Below, piece by piece: positions 1-8,010 of a DNA stretch of 64,000 nucleotides; position 1 is the stretch's first letter; each line of letters begins with the position of its first letter. The notes beneath the pieces were generated by a model that was given only the letters and a program-made list of their open reading frames with translations, did no database searches and was not told the DNA's origin. Both the position numbers and the translations under genes were made by a program. The DNA lies in the NCBI GenBank assembly GCA_022647565.1, contig JALCLA010000001.1, positions 1,475,117-1,539,116 of the forward strand, read 5' to 3'. Source of the DNA: Chiayiivirga sp. (GTDB lineage Bacteria > Pseudomonadota > Gammaproteobacteria > Xanthomonadales > Xanthomonadaceae).

Positions 1-347
1 TACACCACCGAATACACCCCCGCCCGGCCATCGATGCTGCGGGTCTTGCCGAAGGTCACGTCCTCGCCTGCAACGTTCTGCAGTTCGATCGCCACATGCT
101 CCAGCACGTGGCCGAGCCAGGTGCCCTCGCCCTCGTTCATGCGGCGGATGAAGCCGCCGGGCTCGCGATAGGAACAACCATGCTGGGCCAGGCCCGGCAG
201 GGCCGCGACCAGCGCATCGACGAAGGCCGGGCCGAGCTTGCCGGTGGGCCAGGCTTCCAGTTGTTCCAGATCGAGTTCCAGTCGTATGACCGGAAAGTGC
301 GCATACAGCGAGGGGCCCACGAAGACGGAGCGATCGAGGATGCGCAT
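1..347 (-). CDS. cphA: Cyanophycin synthetase, N-terminal part (cut by window edge)
   Basis: CphA polymerises aspartate and arginine into the storage polymer cyanophycin in the cytoplasm, using ATP. Only the first 115 or so codons lie in the window. They read MRILDRSVFVGPSLYAHFPV, then a stretch with GCSYREPGGFIRRM and GTWLGHVLEHVAIELQNVAG, which I recognise as the conserved CphA N-terminal domain that precedes the ATP-grasp and Mur-ligase-like domains. The ATG at 345-347 lies 6 bases after the stop of the cyanophycinase gene, so the two form an operon with cphA second. The reading frame is open to the edge. The identification is firm from the N-terminal motifs, but the catalytic domains cannot be seen here. 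Confidence 0.9.
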   Translation of the reverse strand, partial: MRILDRSVFVGPSLYAHFPVIRLELDLEQLEAWPTGKLGPAFVDALVAALPGLAQHGCSYREPGGFIRRMNEGEGTWLGHVLEHVAIELQNVAGEDVTFGKTRSIDGRAGVYSVV

Positions 348-353
348 GGAGGT

Positions 354-1296
354 CTAGTCCTTGGTCTTGGAGAGCGAACCGGCGGAGGCCTGGCGGGTAT
401 GCAGGTTGAAGGTAGCACCCGCCACGAGGATGTGGATGCTCAGGCCGAGCAGGCAGACCGGTTCGCCGGGATCGACCCGATCCATCGAGGAGAACTGCAA
501 GCCGGCGGCATCGACCACGGTGACCGCGCCGCTGCCTTCGACTTCCAGGGTGTTGTCCGGCCCGATGAAGGCGGCGGTGTCCTCGTCCAGCCCGATGCCG
601 ATGGCGAAGGGATTGAACGCCAGCGCCGTGGTCAGGCGCCCGAGCCGGTCGCGCTGGCGGAAGTGCTGGTCGATGATGAAGCGATTGGTGAGCCCGAGCC
701 CGGGCGCGAGGCCGACGCTGCCGCCGCGCGGCGAGCCGCCCTCGTCGCCGAATGCGATCATGTGCTCGCTCAGGATCGCGGCGCCGGCGCTGGTGCCGGC
801 CACCGGAATGCCGCGCGCGTTCTGGCTGCGAATGAGGCGCGCCACGGTGGTGCCGCCGATCACGGTGGTGATGCGCAACTGGTTGCCGCCGGTGAAGAAC
901 AGGCCGCTGGCCTGCTCGATGCGTTGCAGGCGGTTGCGCTCCTCGCAATCACGACGGGTGTCGAAGTCGATGGCCGTGACCCGGCTGGCGCCGAGTTCGC
1001 CGAAGATGCGCTCGTAACGCGCCCCGGTATCGGACAGCCGGCTGGCGGTGGGGATCACCACGATGTCGGCCTGGTCGCCGCCGCACAGTTCGACGAAGTG
1101 GGCGAGGCTTCCCAGGGGTGGATATCGTCCAGGGACTATGCTGCGAGGCCTTGGAGTTGGAATTGGCTGAGCACCGAGAATCGAAGCGGCGCAGGATGCG
1201 CGGGTCGTTCTCCTTTTCCTCCGCCCCGCCGATCGGAATGATCCAGCCGCGTTGATCGCCGTCGGGCACTTTGCTTGGGCACATTTCTTTGGGCAT
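354..1296 (-). pseudogene. cphB: Cyanophycinase, disrupted by a short insertion
   Basis: CphB is a family S51 serine peptidase that cuts cyanophycin to beta-Asp-Arg dipeptides. The start (ATG at 1294-1296 or 1282-1284) leads into GWIIPIGGAEEKENDPRILR, the family N-terminus. The frame then breaks. The rest, from VELCGGDQADIVVIPTASR through FFTGGNQLR, the nucleophile motif GTSAGA and DQHF, is in another frame. Between 1094 and 1186 an 88-bp segment flanked by CGAAG on both sides interrupts the gene. Removing it restores RILRRF-VELCGG exactly. Read as it stands, translation from 1296 runs out of frame and stops near 949. A long frame starting at 1430 could still make most of the enzyme with a foreign N-terminus, but that product is unlikely to be native. 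Confidence 0.85.
1099..1181. mobile_element. 83-bp inserted repeat, copy A (inside cphB)
   Basis: The segment begins TGGGCGAGGCTTCCC and ends CTGAGCACCGAGAAT. It is bounded by the direct repeat CGAAG (1094-1098 and 1182-1186), as expected for a target duplication. A second diverged copy lies at 1357-1425. It has no coding capacity and no clear terminal inverted repeats, so the mechanism of movement is unknown. Confidence 0.75.
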
Positions 1297-1356
1297 CCGG
1301 ATTTGGCTGTTGGCTTGAGGTTGCCGATTCTCAGGAAGTAGGAACCGACATATGCT

Positions 1357-1425
1357 GGGCGAGGCTTCCCATATCGTCCAGGGACTACTGCGCCTTGGAG
1401 TTGGAATTGGCTGAGCACCGAGAAG
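1357..1425. repeat. Short dispersed repeat, copy B
   Basis: This copy matches copy A from GGGCGAGGCTTCCC to CTGAGCACCGAGAA, but lacks about 7 bases after CTTCCC and about 5 more in the middle. The right-hand half (CCTTGGAGTTGGAATTGG onward) is identical. No target duplication is visible. It lies between the stop of the subtilase gene and the start of cphB. Confidence 0.7.
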
Positions 1426-1447
1426 CGCATTTAACTCCCGACTCGAC

Positions 1448-4447
1448 TCATTCAAAACCATCATCGAAAACTGCGGTCACTGTACATGTGATGCTCGGCC
1501 CGTCGCAGGGATCGGATTGGGATAGATCGGCAAGCGGGAATTCCACGCCATCCGGGATGTTGTCTCCGTCCGAGTCTCCGAAGCCGCTTTCCGGCCTCGT
1601 GCCGATCAGGTACTCAAAGCCATCGATCAGCGTGTCGCCGTCGGTATCGATGTTGGGATAGGCGTACCCCATGATCGGATCGCTGCCGGCCGGATAGACC
1701 GTGGTGTAACCCTGGCTCTGGAAGGTGGCGAGTTCCGCCTCGAGGAAGACCGCACAGTCGTCCTCGGCAACATTGCACAGCCGGTACAACGGCTTTGCAC
1801 CCTCTGGGATGCAAGTGGGTTCGGGCGAGCAGCGCCGGAACACGTAGCCTTGCCTGCCCAACAGTTCGTATTCGTCTCCGATCGCCATCTCCAAGTCAGG
1901 GATGGTGGAGACCAGCGTGAAATCCCGATTAAGCGTGTTGCAACCGGGTCCCGATGTACAACCGAGTGGCCAAGGGCGCGTTCGGCGCAGCAGGAATAGC
2001 GGCGCAATCTGCGGCTGGTTCGCCCGCGTTCGATACTCGGTCGTGTGCACGAAGGCGGTGGCCCGCGGAGGCTGCGCGCCCGGGGTGGTCATTGGCTCAG
2101 GGAAGTCAGCGTAACCTGCAATCGCCGAACCGCGTGACGCATAGGTCGGCCTGGGCGCTTGGGAGGATTGCGTCGGCGACAGCAGGGGGATGAGCGACAA
2201 GGCCATCTGCGGGGTGGCGACCGCCGCATGGTCCGTGGCATCGGCGCTGTAAAACGCGAACAACGGGGTGGTGCGATTGCGCACGGTTAGCTGGCGCACT
2301 TTGCCGAGCACGCGCTTTGCGGCCCCCTCGGCGTCCGGCAGGCCGTAGCCCACTTGCGGGTTCCAGCCCTGGCCGAGCTGGGTAGCGCGCGTGGTGTCCG
2401 CGATCACGCCGCGAATTCCGGCCGACGGATTGGCTGGACTGCCTGGCATCACCAATGGATTGATCGACCGCAACAGACCCGCGATGCCGGACAGGATGGG
2501 CGCGGACATCGAGGTTCCCGTACACAGGCCTATGCCATCACCCGGCGTGCCGTCCGCGTTGTCGGCGCAACCAAGGCTGTTCCATCGGAACCCCGGATAG
2601 AACGTGGATGGCACGGCATGCGACGGGGTAGCCACTTCCTGCATTCCGTCGATGGCGAGGCTGACGGTGAAATTGGAGCCGCACTCATCCCCAAGCTTCG
2701 AAACGTCCGGCGGCTGGGGACACCCGTCCAGATGGTTTGGGGGCGGATCGTTGTCCAGATTCCAGAGCGCAAGATCGAGCCCGAGGCCGCCAGTAGCCAC
2801 TACGCGCGTATCGGCCGCAGGAAATAGGATCGCACCGCGGTTGTTTCCGGACGCCGCGACCAGCAAGACCCCATGCCGCGTCGCATGCGCCAGCGCATCG
2901 CATTCGGTGGTCAACGGATTGTTGCTGCAGTAGGCGGGGTCCGAGAGGCCCGGGCGCGTGAAGCTCTGGTTGATCACCTGCGCGCCTTGATCGACGGCCA
3001 GTGTGATCGCCGCGTCGATGGCCGTCGTACGGAGGTCTGGCGTGAGGCTTCCGCTAGTAGTGCAGCGGTCGCGCGCGGCCCGATACGCCTCGACACCGCA
3101 GTGCTTGCAAGCGCCCTGTGTCGCGTCGGCATTGGTCGCGTTCGCCGCGACTAGGCCGGACACGTGCGTGCCGTGTCCGCCAGTCACCGGCGTCGCGAAC
3201 CCATCACCGTCCGGGTCGCAGGTGCCGCCCACGGCTACCGCCACCGGTTCGGCCTCGTCGACGTTGCGATCCATGCAGGTGCCCGGCAACGTGCATCCGG
3301 CGATACCGGCCCGCCCTACGTCGCGCGACAAGGCCGACATGAAGTTGCCGCCGAAGTACTGCAGCCCCGAGAGCGCGGCCAAGTCCAGGTGTTGCGTCGC
3401 CAAGCCGCTGTCGACCGTCGCCACCAAGCCCCAGCCGCCGGCATAGTTCCAGGCGCGGGGCGCGTTGACCGCCTGAGGCCAGTTGATAAAGGGCGGCGAC
3501 ACTTGCGCGGCCGTCACGGATGCCAGCAAGGCCCCAGTCAACTCGGGCGGCGTGGCGAACTCCGCGGCGGGCGGTTCGTACACGTGCTGCACGTTGGGAT
3601 CGGCGCGCATCAACTGCGCCGCATGTCCCAGATTCGCACCCTGCGGATAGCTGACCACGAGCGTGCGCTCCAGCCGCGCGCGCGGTGTATCCGGGTGCGC
3701 CTCCAGATAGATGCCGAACACCCCCGTGGCGCGAAACGGGAGCAGGTAGTCCACCCCCTGCGCGTTCTCGGCAGTCAAGCCGCTGATGGGCGGCAGTCCG
3801 CCACTGGCAAACGAGTAGCCCTCGACCACGTCTCGTGCCGAGGGCGCCGTCGGCTCCTGACGGAGCAACACGTGCAGCACACGATCTTGTGCATGGGCAT
3901 CGTGGGCCGGCGTCGGTGCCAGTACTCCGCAGAGCATTCCGACCAGAAAGAGCGAGCGCGGTCTTCGGCCCAGACGCCGCATTGCGGCCAGCACAAAGAG
4001 GGTGACCACGGCGAGCAACAGCAGCGGACCTGAACTCGGTATATGCACCGGCGTGGATACGGTAAACGCGACGGAGCCAAAGGCCACAGGCTGCGGGAGA
4101 TCCTCGTCACGGATGAGAATGCGCAAGGTGTAGCTTCCCGCTGCCAGCTTCCCGATCGCGAATCGAGAAGTGAAATCATCGAAAACGCAAAAGGGATGTC
4201 CCGGGGGAAGACCCGCCATGCCTTCTATGATCAGGTCCAGCCGTCCCTCGGGCAGTTCAACGAGTTCTGGCGCAATGCCATCAGCGAAAAAGCCGTGGCA
4301 ACCGCCCGCCCGCACAAAGACAGCAATGGGCGTCTGAGTTGTCGGATTCGGCGGACTTATCGTGGGCGGATCGACAAAGGCAAGCGCGTGACCGGAAAAG
4401 AGGCTCGCGCCGCAGAGCACGGCCAACGCGGCGATGGCACGAATCAT
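1448..4447 (-). CDS. Secreted subtilisin-like (S8) serine protease with fused N-terminal segment
   Basis: This 999-residue exported peptidase starts at the ATG at 4445-4447, preceded by GGGGA at a good distance; the frame stays open to 4540. Residues 1-23 form a signal peptide. An unknown domain follows, then a hydrophobic stretch near 133-155 ending in an arginine-rich tail. At residue 156 a second Met starts what looks like another signal peptide (LFLVGMLCGVL, ending AHAQ). The S8 catalytic residues are visible as Asp346 (TVDSG), His425 (GHGTH), Asn535 (ASGNN) and Ser646 (GTSMSAP). Near the C-terminus, two DxDGDxxxDG-type calcium-binding motifs precede the final residues VFDDGFE, a tail shared with other exported proteins here. 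The substrate is unknown. The double signal suggests fusion of a small anchored protein with a protease. Confidence 0.85.
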   Translation of the reverse strand: MIRAIAALAVLCGASLFSGHALAFVDPPTISPPNPTTQTPIAVFVRAGGCHGFFADGIAPELVELPEGRLDLIIEGMAGLPPGHPFCVFDDFTSRFAIGKLAAGSYTLRILIRDEDLPQPVAFGSVAFTVSTPVHIPSSGPLLLLAVVTLFVLAAMRRLGRRPRSLFLVGMLCGVLAPTPAHDAHAQDRVLHVLLRQEPTAPSARDVVEGYSFASGGLPPISGLTAENAQGVDYLLPFRATGVFGIYLEAHPDTPRARLERTLVVSYPQGANLGHAAQLMRADPNVQHVYEPPAAEFATPPELTGALLASVTAAQVSPPFINWPQAVNAPRAWNYAGGWGLVATVDSGLATQHLDLAALSGLQYFGGNFMSALSRDVGRAGIAGCTLPGTCMDRNVDEAEPVAVAVGGTCDPDGDGFATPVTGGHGTHVSGLVAANATNADATQGACKHCGVEAYRAARDRCTTSGSLTPDLRTTAIDAAITLAVDQGAQVINQSFTRPGLSDPAYCSNNPLTTECDALAHATRHGVLLVAASGNNRGAILFPAADTRVVATGGLGLDLALWNLDNDPPPNHLDGCPQPPDVSKLGDECGSNFTVSLAIDGMQEVATPSHAVPSTFYPGFRWNSLGCADNADGTPGDGIGLCTGTSMSAPILSGIAGLLRSINPLVMPGSPANPSAGIRGVIADTTRATQLGQGWNPQVGYGLPDAEGAAKRVLGKVRQLTVRNRTTPLFAFYSADATDHAAVATPQMALSLIPLLSPTQSSQAPRPTYASRGSAIAGYADFPEPMTTPGAQPPRATAFVHTTEYRTRANQPQIAPLFLLRRTRPWPLGCTSGPGCNTLNRDFTLVSTIPDLEMAIGDEYELLGRQGYVFRRCSPEPTCIPEGAKPLYRLCNVAEDDCAVFLEAELATFQSQGYTTVYPAGSDPIMGYAYPNIDTDGDTLIDGFEYLIGTRPESGFGDSDGDNIPDGVEFPLADLSQSDPCDGPSITCTVTAVFDDGFE

Positions 4448-4651
4448 CCGATATCCCCATGGCAAAGCACCCTTCGCTCCGGGCGACTCTCGCCTAGTCC
4501 TGATCGGCATGCAATGTGGTGTCCGATCATGGTTCACCACCGGTCGCCTGAACCACCTGACGGTAGACGCTGTACATGTCCATCGCCAACCATTCGACCT
4601 GCTCCTTGTCGCGCAGTGCCTCGAAGGAAGTGGGGCCTCCGGCCGCGCGGC

Positions 4652-5833
4652 TCAGGCTTCGAAGTTTCCGCGTTGCACCAGCGTCCCCGCGCGCAGGTGG
4701 AACACGCCGCCTGCAATCACGTCGCGCACCGCGCCGCGGGCATCGAGCACGACCAGGTCGGCGTCCGCACCCGCCGCGATGCGCCCCTTGCGCGCCAGTC
4801 GCAGCAGGCGCGCGGGATTGGAGGTGAAGGCGGGCAAGGCCGACTCCAGCGGTACGCCGCGCCGCAGTAGTTCGGCCAGGGTGGCAGACAGGGCGTGCGG
4901 CGAGCCCACATCCATGCCGCACAGATGGCCGTGCGCATCGAAGCAGGGCAGGCAGCCGCCGGCGTCGGAACTGATGGTGAGGTGCTCGCGCGGCGCGCGG
5001 CTGTCGTGGTAGCGCTGCCAGGCATCGGCGGCGCTCCAGGCGTCCTCGCCGTCCTCGACCGGGAACGCGGTGACATCGACGACGCAGCCGCGTCGCGCCA
5101 GATCCAGCGCTTCGTCAAACAACGCGCGACGCCGGTTCACATGCGTCGGGTTGAACACGCGCGCGGGAATCTCGCTGGCGTCCAGCGCGCGCCGCACCAG
5201 ATCCAGCCCGCGCTCGCCATCGCCCAGATGCAGGTGCACGATGCCGGCCTTGCCGCTGATCATGCCGGCGACATGCGCATCGGCCGCGACGCGCAGCAGT
5301 TCGTCGAGCGTCGGCTGGCTGGAACGATGATCGCTGAGCGCGAGTTCGCCCACGCCGATGAGTGCATCGATGAAGACCAGATCGCCGCGCACCGATCCGG
5401 TGATCGTGGCCGGCGGCAGGTGGTATCCGCCGCAATGGCCCCAGGCGCTCAGGCCCTGCTCGCGCAAGGCCATCACGGTGGCGACCAGTTCACGCGGGCC
5501 ACGCGCCACATCATCGGTGCCGAGCAATCCAATCACGCTGGTGATGCCGCCGACGGTGTAGCGCGACAGCGGCAGCGGCGGCACGCGCGTCGCAAATCCG
5601 CCCTCGCCACCGCCGCCGGTGACATGCACGTGGCCATCGATGAAGCCAGGCACGAGACGCAGGCCATCGCAATCGATGACTTCGAGCGGCATGCCGCTGG
5701 GCACAGGCTCGGATTCCGTGCCGATCGAGAGGATGCGACCGCCGCCCAGCAGCAACTGGCGGCGACCCAGCGCTTCGGGCGCGAAGACCTCGGCGTTACG
5801 GAGCAGGATCAAGGGGGCGCTGGAGTGGGACAT
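4652..5833 (-). CDS. iadA: Isoaspartyl (beta-aspartyl) dipeptidase
   Basis: IadA is a family M38 zinc amidohydrolase that hydrolyses beta-aspartyl dipeptides. Here the likely substrate is beta-Asp-Arg from cyanophycin breakdown, given cphA and cphB just downstream. The protein has 393 residues (E. coli enzyme 390). The metal-binding motif is PGFIDGHVHVTGGGGE with His68 and His70. HLHLGDG and NPTHVNRR supply the later histidines, and TISSDAGG the catalytic aspartate. The start was placed at MSHSSAPLILL (5831-5833); the frame stays open about 22 codons further upstream, but that part has no family resemblance. A 204-bp gap separates it from the protease gene. Confidence 0.92.
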   Translation of the reverse strand: MSHSSAPLILLRNAEVFAPEALGRRQLLLGGGRILSIGTESEPVPSGMPLEVIDCDGLRLVPGFIDGHVHVTGGGGEGGFATRVPPLPLSRYTVGGITSVIGLLGTDDVARGPRELVATVMALREQGLSAWGHCGGYHLPPATITGSVRGDLVFIDALIGVGELALSDHRSSQPTLDELLRVAADAHVAGMISGKAGIVHLHLGDGERGLDLVRRALDASEIPARVFNPTHVNRRRALFDEALDLARRGCVVDVTAFPVEDGEDAWSAADAWQRYHDSRAPREHLTISSDAGGCLPCFDAHGHLCGMDVGSPHALSATLAELLRRGVPLESALPAFTSNPARLLRLARKGRIAAGADADLVVLDARGAVRDVIAGGVFHLRAGTLVQRGNFEA

Positions 5834-6007
5834 GGCGAAAATGTAACAGCTTGGCCTCTGGTACTGGACCTGCGGGTCCCTAGCCTCGTGTCTCCGCACT
5901 CGTCGAGAGGATTAGGTCGACGGATTCGAACTCTTTCGCGAAGCTCATGATCTACGACTCGCCGGCGCACGTGTTACAGCGGTTGCGAAGCTTGAAGCCC
6001 GCCGCGA

Positions 6008-6619
6008 CTAGACGAACTGGGAGGAGGTTTGGCGGAAAGCGAACGCCCCTTCAAAGCCATTGCGAAACAAGTCAAAGCTTGACCCGGCAATCTCGGCCAT
6101 CTCCAGCCTCAGCGGACCGACCGCTGGCTCGTCGAGGACTCCTGTGACAGAGGGATCATTTGGCAGGGCGCGCATAAACTTGTCGCCCGGCGCCGTGCCG
6201 CTTCCGAGTACGCACCCGGTCCCGCTGTTCCGACTCAGTGGCGCGATTACCACCTGCGGTTCGTTTTTCGGGATGTAGAACAACAGCGAAGTGCTGCTTT
6301 GGCGTCCTACTGTGCCGCCTCGAAAGGCCGAGCCGGTGCCGACATGGGCGTAGGACGCGCCGGTGCAATCTATGTTCTCAAAGTAGACCGTTTCTACTGA
6401 TGCGCCGTTGGCTCCCGCGAGGTCCTCCGCTTGACTCGCCATAGCGCCGGATTGCGTGCTGTACGCCACTCAATATCCCATTGTGGAAACCACGTTGCCG
6501 CTGTTCGGCCCGGTGTAGAAGCCAAGGACCCGATTGTTGGCGTCCGCAACGACAGGGGCGGACGCTGAACTGCCGGTTGCCGCGGTGAGCAACACGGCAC
6601 CAAGAGTGAGGGCACGCAT
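6008..6619 (-). pseudogene. Small secreted protein gene interrupted by an in-frame TGA
   Basis: The ATG at 6617-6619 has a strong ribosome site, AGGAG, 7 bases upstream. It starts a signal peptide (MRALTLGAVLLTAATGSSAS). After codon 49 (GNVVSTMGY) there is a TGA at 6470-6472, and the same frame then runs on for 153 codons: VAYSTQSG, YFENIDCTG, then LFRNGFEG 17 residues from the end. That last motif matches the tail of other exported proteins in the window. The simplest reading is a Trp-to-stop mutation. The TGA overlaps a GTG (TGAGTG), so restart is possible but would give a product without a signal peptide. I do not recognise the family. Confidence 0.6.
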
Positions 6620-6740
6620 TTCGTTCTCCTAAGGGTGAGCAATGATTCTATTGCTTGCGCCATGCATTGACCTGAACCTAAACCTTGGTTCGTTGCGGCG
6701 TCTGCTGCGCCCCATACTTCGCGTTCCGGTCTGCCCGGTG

Positions 6741-6773
6741 GTGACGAAGAAGCCCTGCAGTTCGCCGTACTCG
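6741..6773 (-). other. Duplicated fragment of the neighbouring 7679-7981 gene
   Basis: These 33 bases match 7710-7742 at 31 positions (shared core GTGACGAAGAAGCCCTGCAG). On the minus strand they encode ELQGFFVT, the same as DLQGFFVT near the end of the small exported protein downstream. It is a remnant of a second copy, cut off by the element that starts at 6780. The rest of the 344-bp gap between 6620 and 6963 holds that element and nothing else I can name. Confidence 0.6.
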
Positions 6774-6779
6774 TCCGCC

Positions 6780-6952
6780 TATTGAGTCTTGCGTAAATGG
6801 TTGACGAGAGACCGGGCGTCCTTCGACTTCGGCCTCTTCGCGGCCTACGCTCAGGATGAGCGGCATTTGCGAACCCCGCTCATCCTGAGCGTAGCGCCCA
6901 AGGCGCGAAGTCGAAGGACGCGGGCTGTCAATCGATTACGCAAGTCTCAATA
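6780..6952. mobile_element. MITE-like palindromic element with TA-flanked inverted ends
   Basis: The ends are TATTGAGTCTTGCGTAA (6780-6796) and TTACGCAAGTCTCAATA (6936-6952). They are inverted copies with one mismatch in 17 and carry TA at both outer edges, as in IS630/Tc1-type miniature elements. Inside sits a long imperfect palindrome at 6817-6920, with arms CGTCCTTCGACTTCG and GCTCAGGATGAGCGG. Part of this inner arm recurs at 18291-18349. There is no coding capacity. Confidence 0.65.
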
Positions 6953-6963
6953 ACGCGGACTTC

Positions 6964-7239
6964 TCAAGCTGCGGCTTTCAGCTCGACCCGCAAGCCAATA
7001 GCTACCGCGATGTCTACCAGGGCGTCGAGCGAGAATCTGGACAAGCGACCCCGCACCAGATCGTTGATGCGCGGCTGGGTGATGCCAGCATGCTCGGCGG
7101 CTTCGCGCTGCGTCCAGCCCTTGCGCGCGATGCGGTCGGCGATGCGGCGCATCACTTCTGCACGGAGCCGCAGGCAGGCCGCTTCTTGCGGCGTGTCGGC
7201 GATGGCGTCGAAGACGCTGGCGTACTGGCGGGAAGTCAT
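6964..7239 (-). CDS. higA: HigA-type antitoxin, XRE helix-turn-helix
   Basis: A 91-residue DNA-binding protein. The helix-turn-helix lies at about residues 38-60 (GWTQREAAEHAGITQPRIND), followed by a short C-terminal segment for dimerisation. It should bind and neutralise the toxin encoded just upstream and repress the pair by binding the operator at 7577-7595. The ATG at 7237-7239 comes 3 bases after the toxin stop. Its ribosome site, CGGAGA, lies inside the last toxin codons, so translation is probably coupled. The toxin-first order is that of higBA systems. The family call is good; the exact name is by analogy. Confidence 0.82.
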   Translation of the reverse strand: MTSRQYASVFDAIADTPQEAACLRLRAEVMRRIADRIARKGWTQREAAEHAGITQPRINDLVRGRLSRFSLDALVDIAVAIGLRVELKAAA

Positions 7240-7242
7240 GGG

Positions 7243-7569
7243 TTATCTCCGGTCCTGCAACAGCTTGGTGTAGCGCGATCGGGCCAGTTCGATATCGGCG
7301 CGCGCGGTGCGCTGGGTCTTCTTCTGGAACGCGTGCAGCACGTGTATCGCATCGGCCAGCCGGGCGGTGTAGATCACGCGGAACGCGCCGGATTCGTCGC
7401 GCAACCTGATTTCCTCAACGCCACGTCCGATCTCCGGCATGGGCTTGAAGTCGTCCGGCGCCTCACCGCACTGCACCAGGTGCAATTGATAGCCGGCATC
7501 GTGCCGAGCGGACTCGGGAAATGCGCGCAGATCGTCCAGTGCAGTGCCGGAGAACCGGACGGGCTTCAT
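7243..7569 (-). CDS. higB: HigB/RelE-superfamily toxin (Gp49-like)
   Basis: A 108-residue protein of the phage-derived Gp49-like toxin family, which are ribosome-dependent mRNA interferases or relatives. Recognisable features are the N-terminal basic start (MKPVRFSGTALDDLRAFP), the central EIRLRDESGAFRVIYTARLA strand region and HVLHAFQKKTQRT, the family's conserved FxKK segment. It is followed directly by the antitoxin. A palindrome lies directly upstream of the start, and no clear ribosome site is visible, which may keep its translation low. The module sits next to element relics, as is common for horizontally moved toxin-antitoxin pairs. Confidence 0.82.
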   Translation of the reverse strand: MKPVRFSGTALDDLRAFPESARHDAGYQLHLVQCGEAPDDFKPMPEIGRGVEEIRLRDESGAFRVIYTARLADAIHVLHAFQKKTQRTARADIELARSRYTKLLQDRR

Positions 7570-7576
7570 CGGGCAA

Positions 7577-7595
7577 TTATATCCAAACGGATAAT
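7577..7595. promoter_or_regulatory. Probable operator of the higBA pair
   Basis: The inverted repeat TATCC-AAAC-GGATA (7580-7593), extended by AT-rich flanks, lies about 10 bases before the toxin start. It is the most AT-rich spot nearby. Position and symmetry fit autoregulation by the antitoxin; this is inferred. Confidence 0.6.
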
Positions 7596-7678
7596 CGCAT
7601 CAAGCGTTTGCGACTGCGGTGGGCGGATTCGGGTTCCCCGCACGGGTTAAGGTAGACCTCGCTCCATGGCGCAGGCGA

Positions 7679-7981
7679 TCACCGGTTCGCCGGTTGTTCC
7701 AGCCGATAGGTGACGAAGAAGCCCTGCAGGTCGCCGTTCTCGGTGTAGGTCTCGACGTCGATCACGGCGTAGCCGTGCGCCTCGTAGGCGACGTGGGCTT
7801 CGGTCAGGGCCCTGGCCGCGCTGTCCTTGCGCATGCCGAGGGTGGCATCGATGAAGATCGTGACCGCGGGCAGGGATTCGCGCGCGGCTTGCGCGGCGTG
7901 TTTCGCGTGGTTCGCGGCGGCAACGGGCGCGGCGAGGACGGACAGCAGCACGAGCACGAGGGGTTTCATGAGTGAGGGCAT
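7679..7981 (-). CDS. Small exported protein of unknown function
   Basis: About 100 residues. An N-terminal signal peptide (MKPLVLVLLSVLAAPVAAAN) is followed by a short soluble domain: TIFIDATLGMRKDSAARALT, then HVAYEAHGYAVIDVETYTEN and GDLQGFFVTYRLEQ. Two starts are possible: ATG at 7979-7981, with GAGA upstream, or ATG at 7967-7969. I chose the first. I do not recognise the family. A broken second copy of its 3' end lies at 6741-6773. It stands alone between higB and pcp, in the same direction. Confidence 0.6.
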   Translation of the reverse strand: MPSLMKPLVLVLLSVLAAPVAAANHAKHAAQAARESLPAVTIFIDATLGMRKDSAARALTEAHVAYEAHGYAVIDVETYTENGDLQGFFVTYRLEQPANR

Positions 7982-8010
7982 GGTGAGTCTCGCAGTGGTG
8001 GCGGGGAAGT

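Noticed and set aside
96..1241. Long plus-strand open frame of 381 codons opposite cphB
   Set aside because: It is an antisense shadow: low-complexity Gly/Ala/Asp-rich, no ribosome site, and it runs across the insertion and both minus-strand genes.
1094..1425. Possible integron attC site formed by the two repeats
   Set aside because: There is no GTTRRRY core or paired inverse core, and no integrase gene nearby.
4527..4640. Protein-like stretch on the minus strand (RDKEQVEWLAMDMYSVYRQV) between iadA and the subtilase
   Set aside because: It has no start codon of its own in a sensible place, is under 40 codons, and overlaps the end of iadA in another frame. It may be a gene relic, but I cannot support a feature.
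5841..5980. Inverted TGTAACA / TGTTACA pair upstream of iadA
   Set aside because: Only 7 bases, 130 bases apart, with no other sign of regulation; likely chance.
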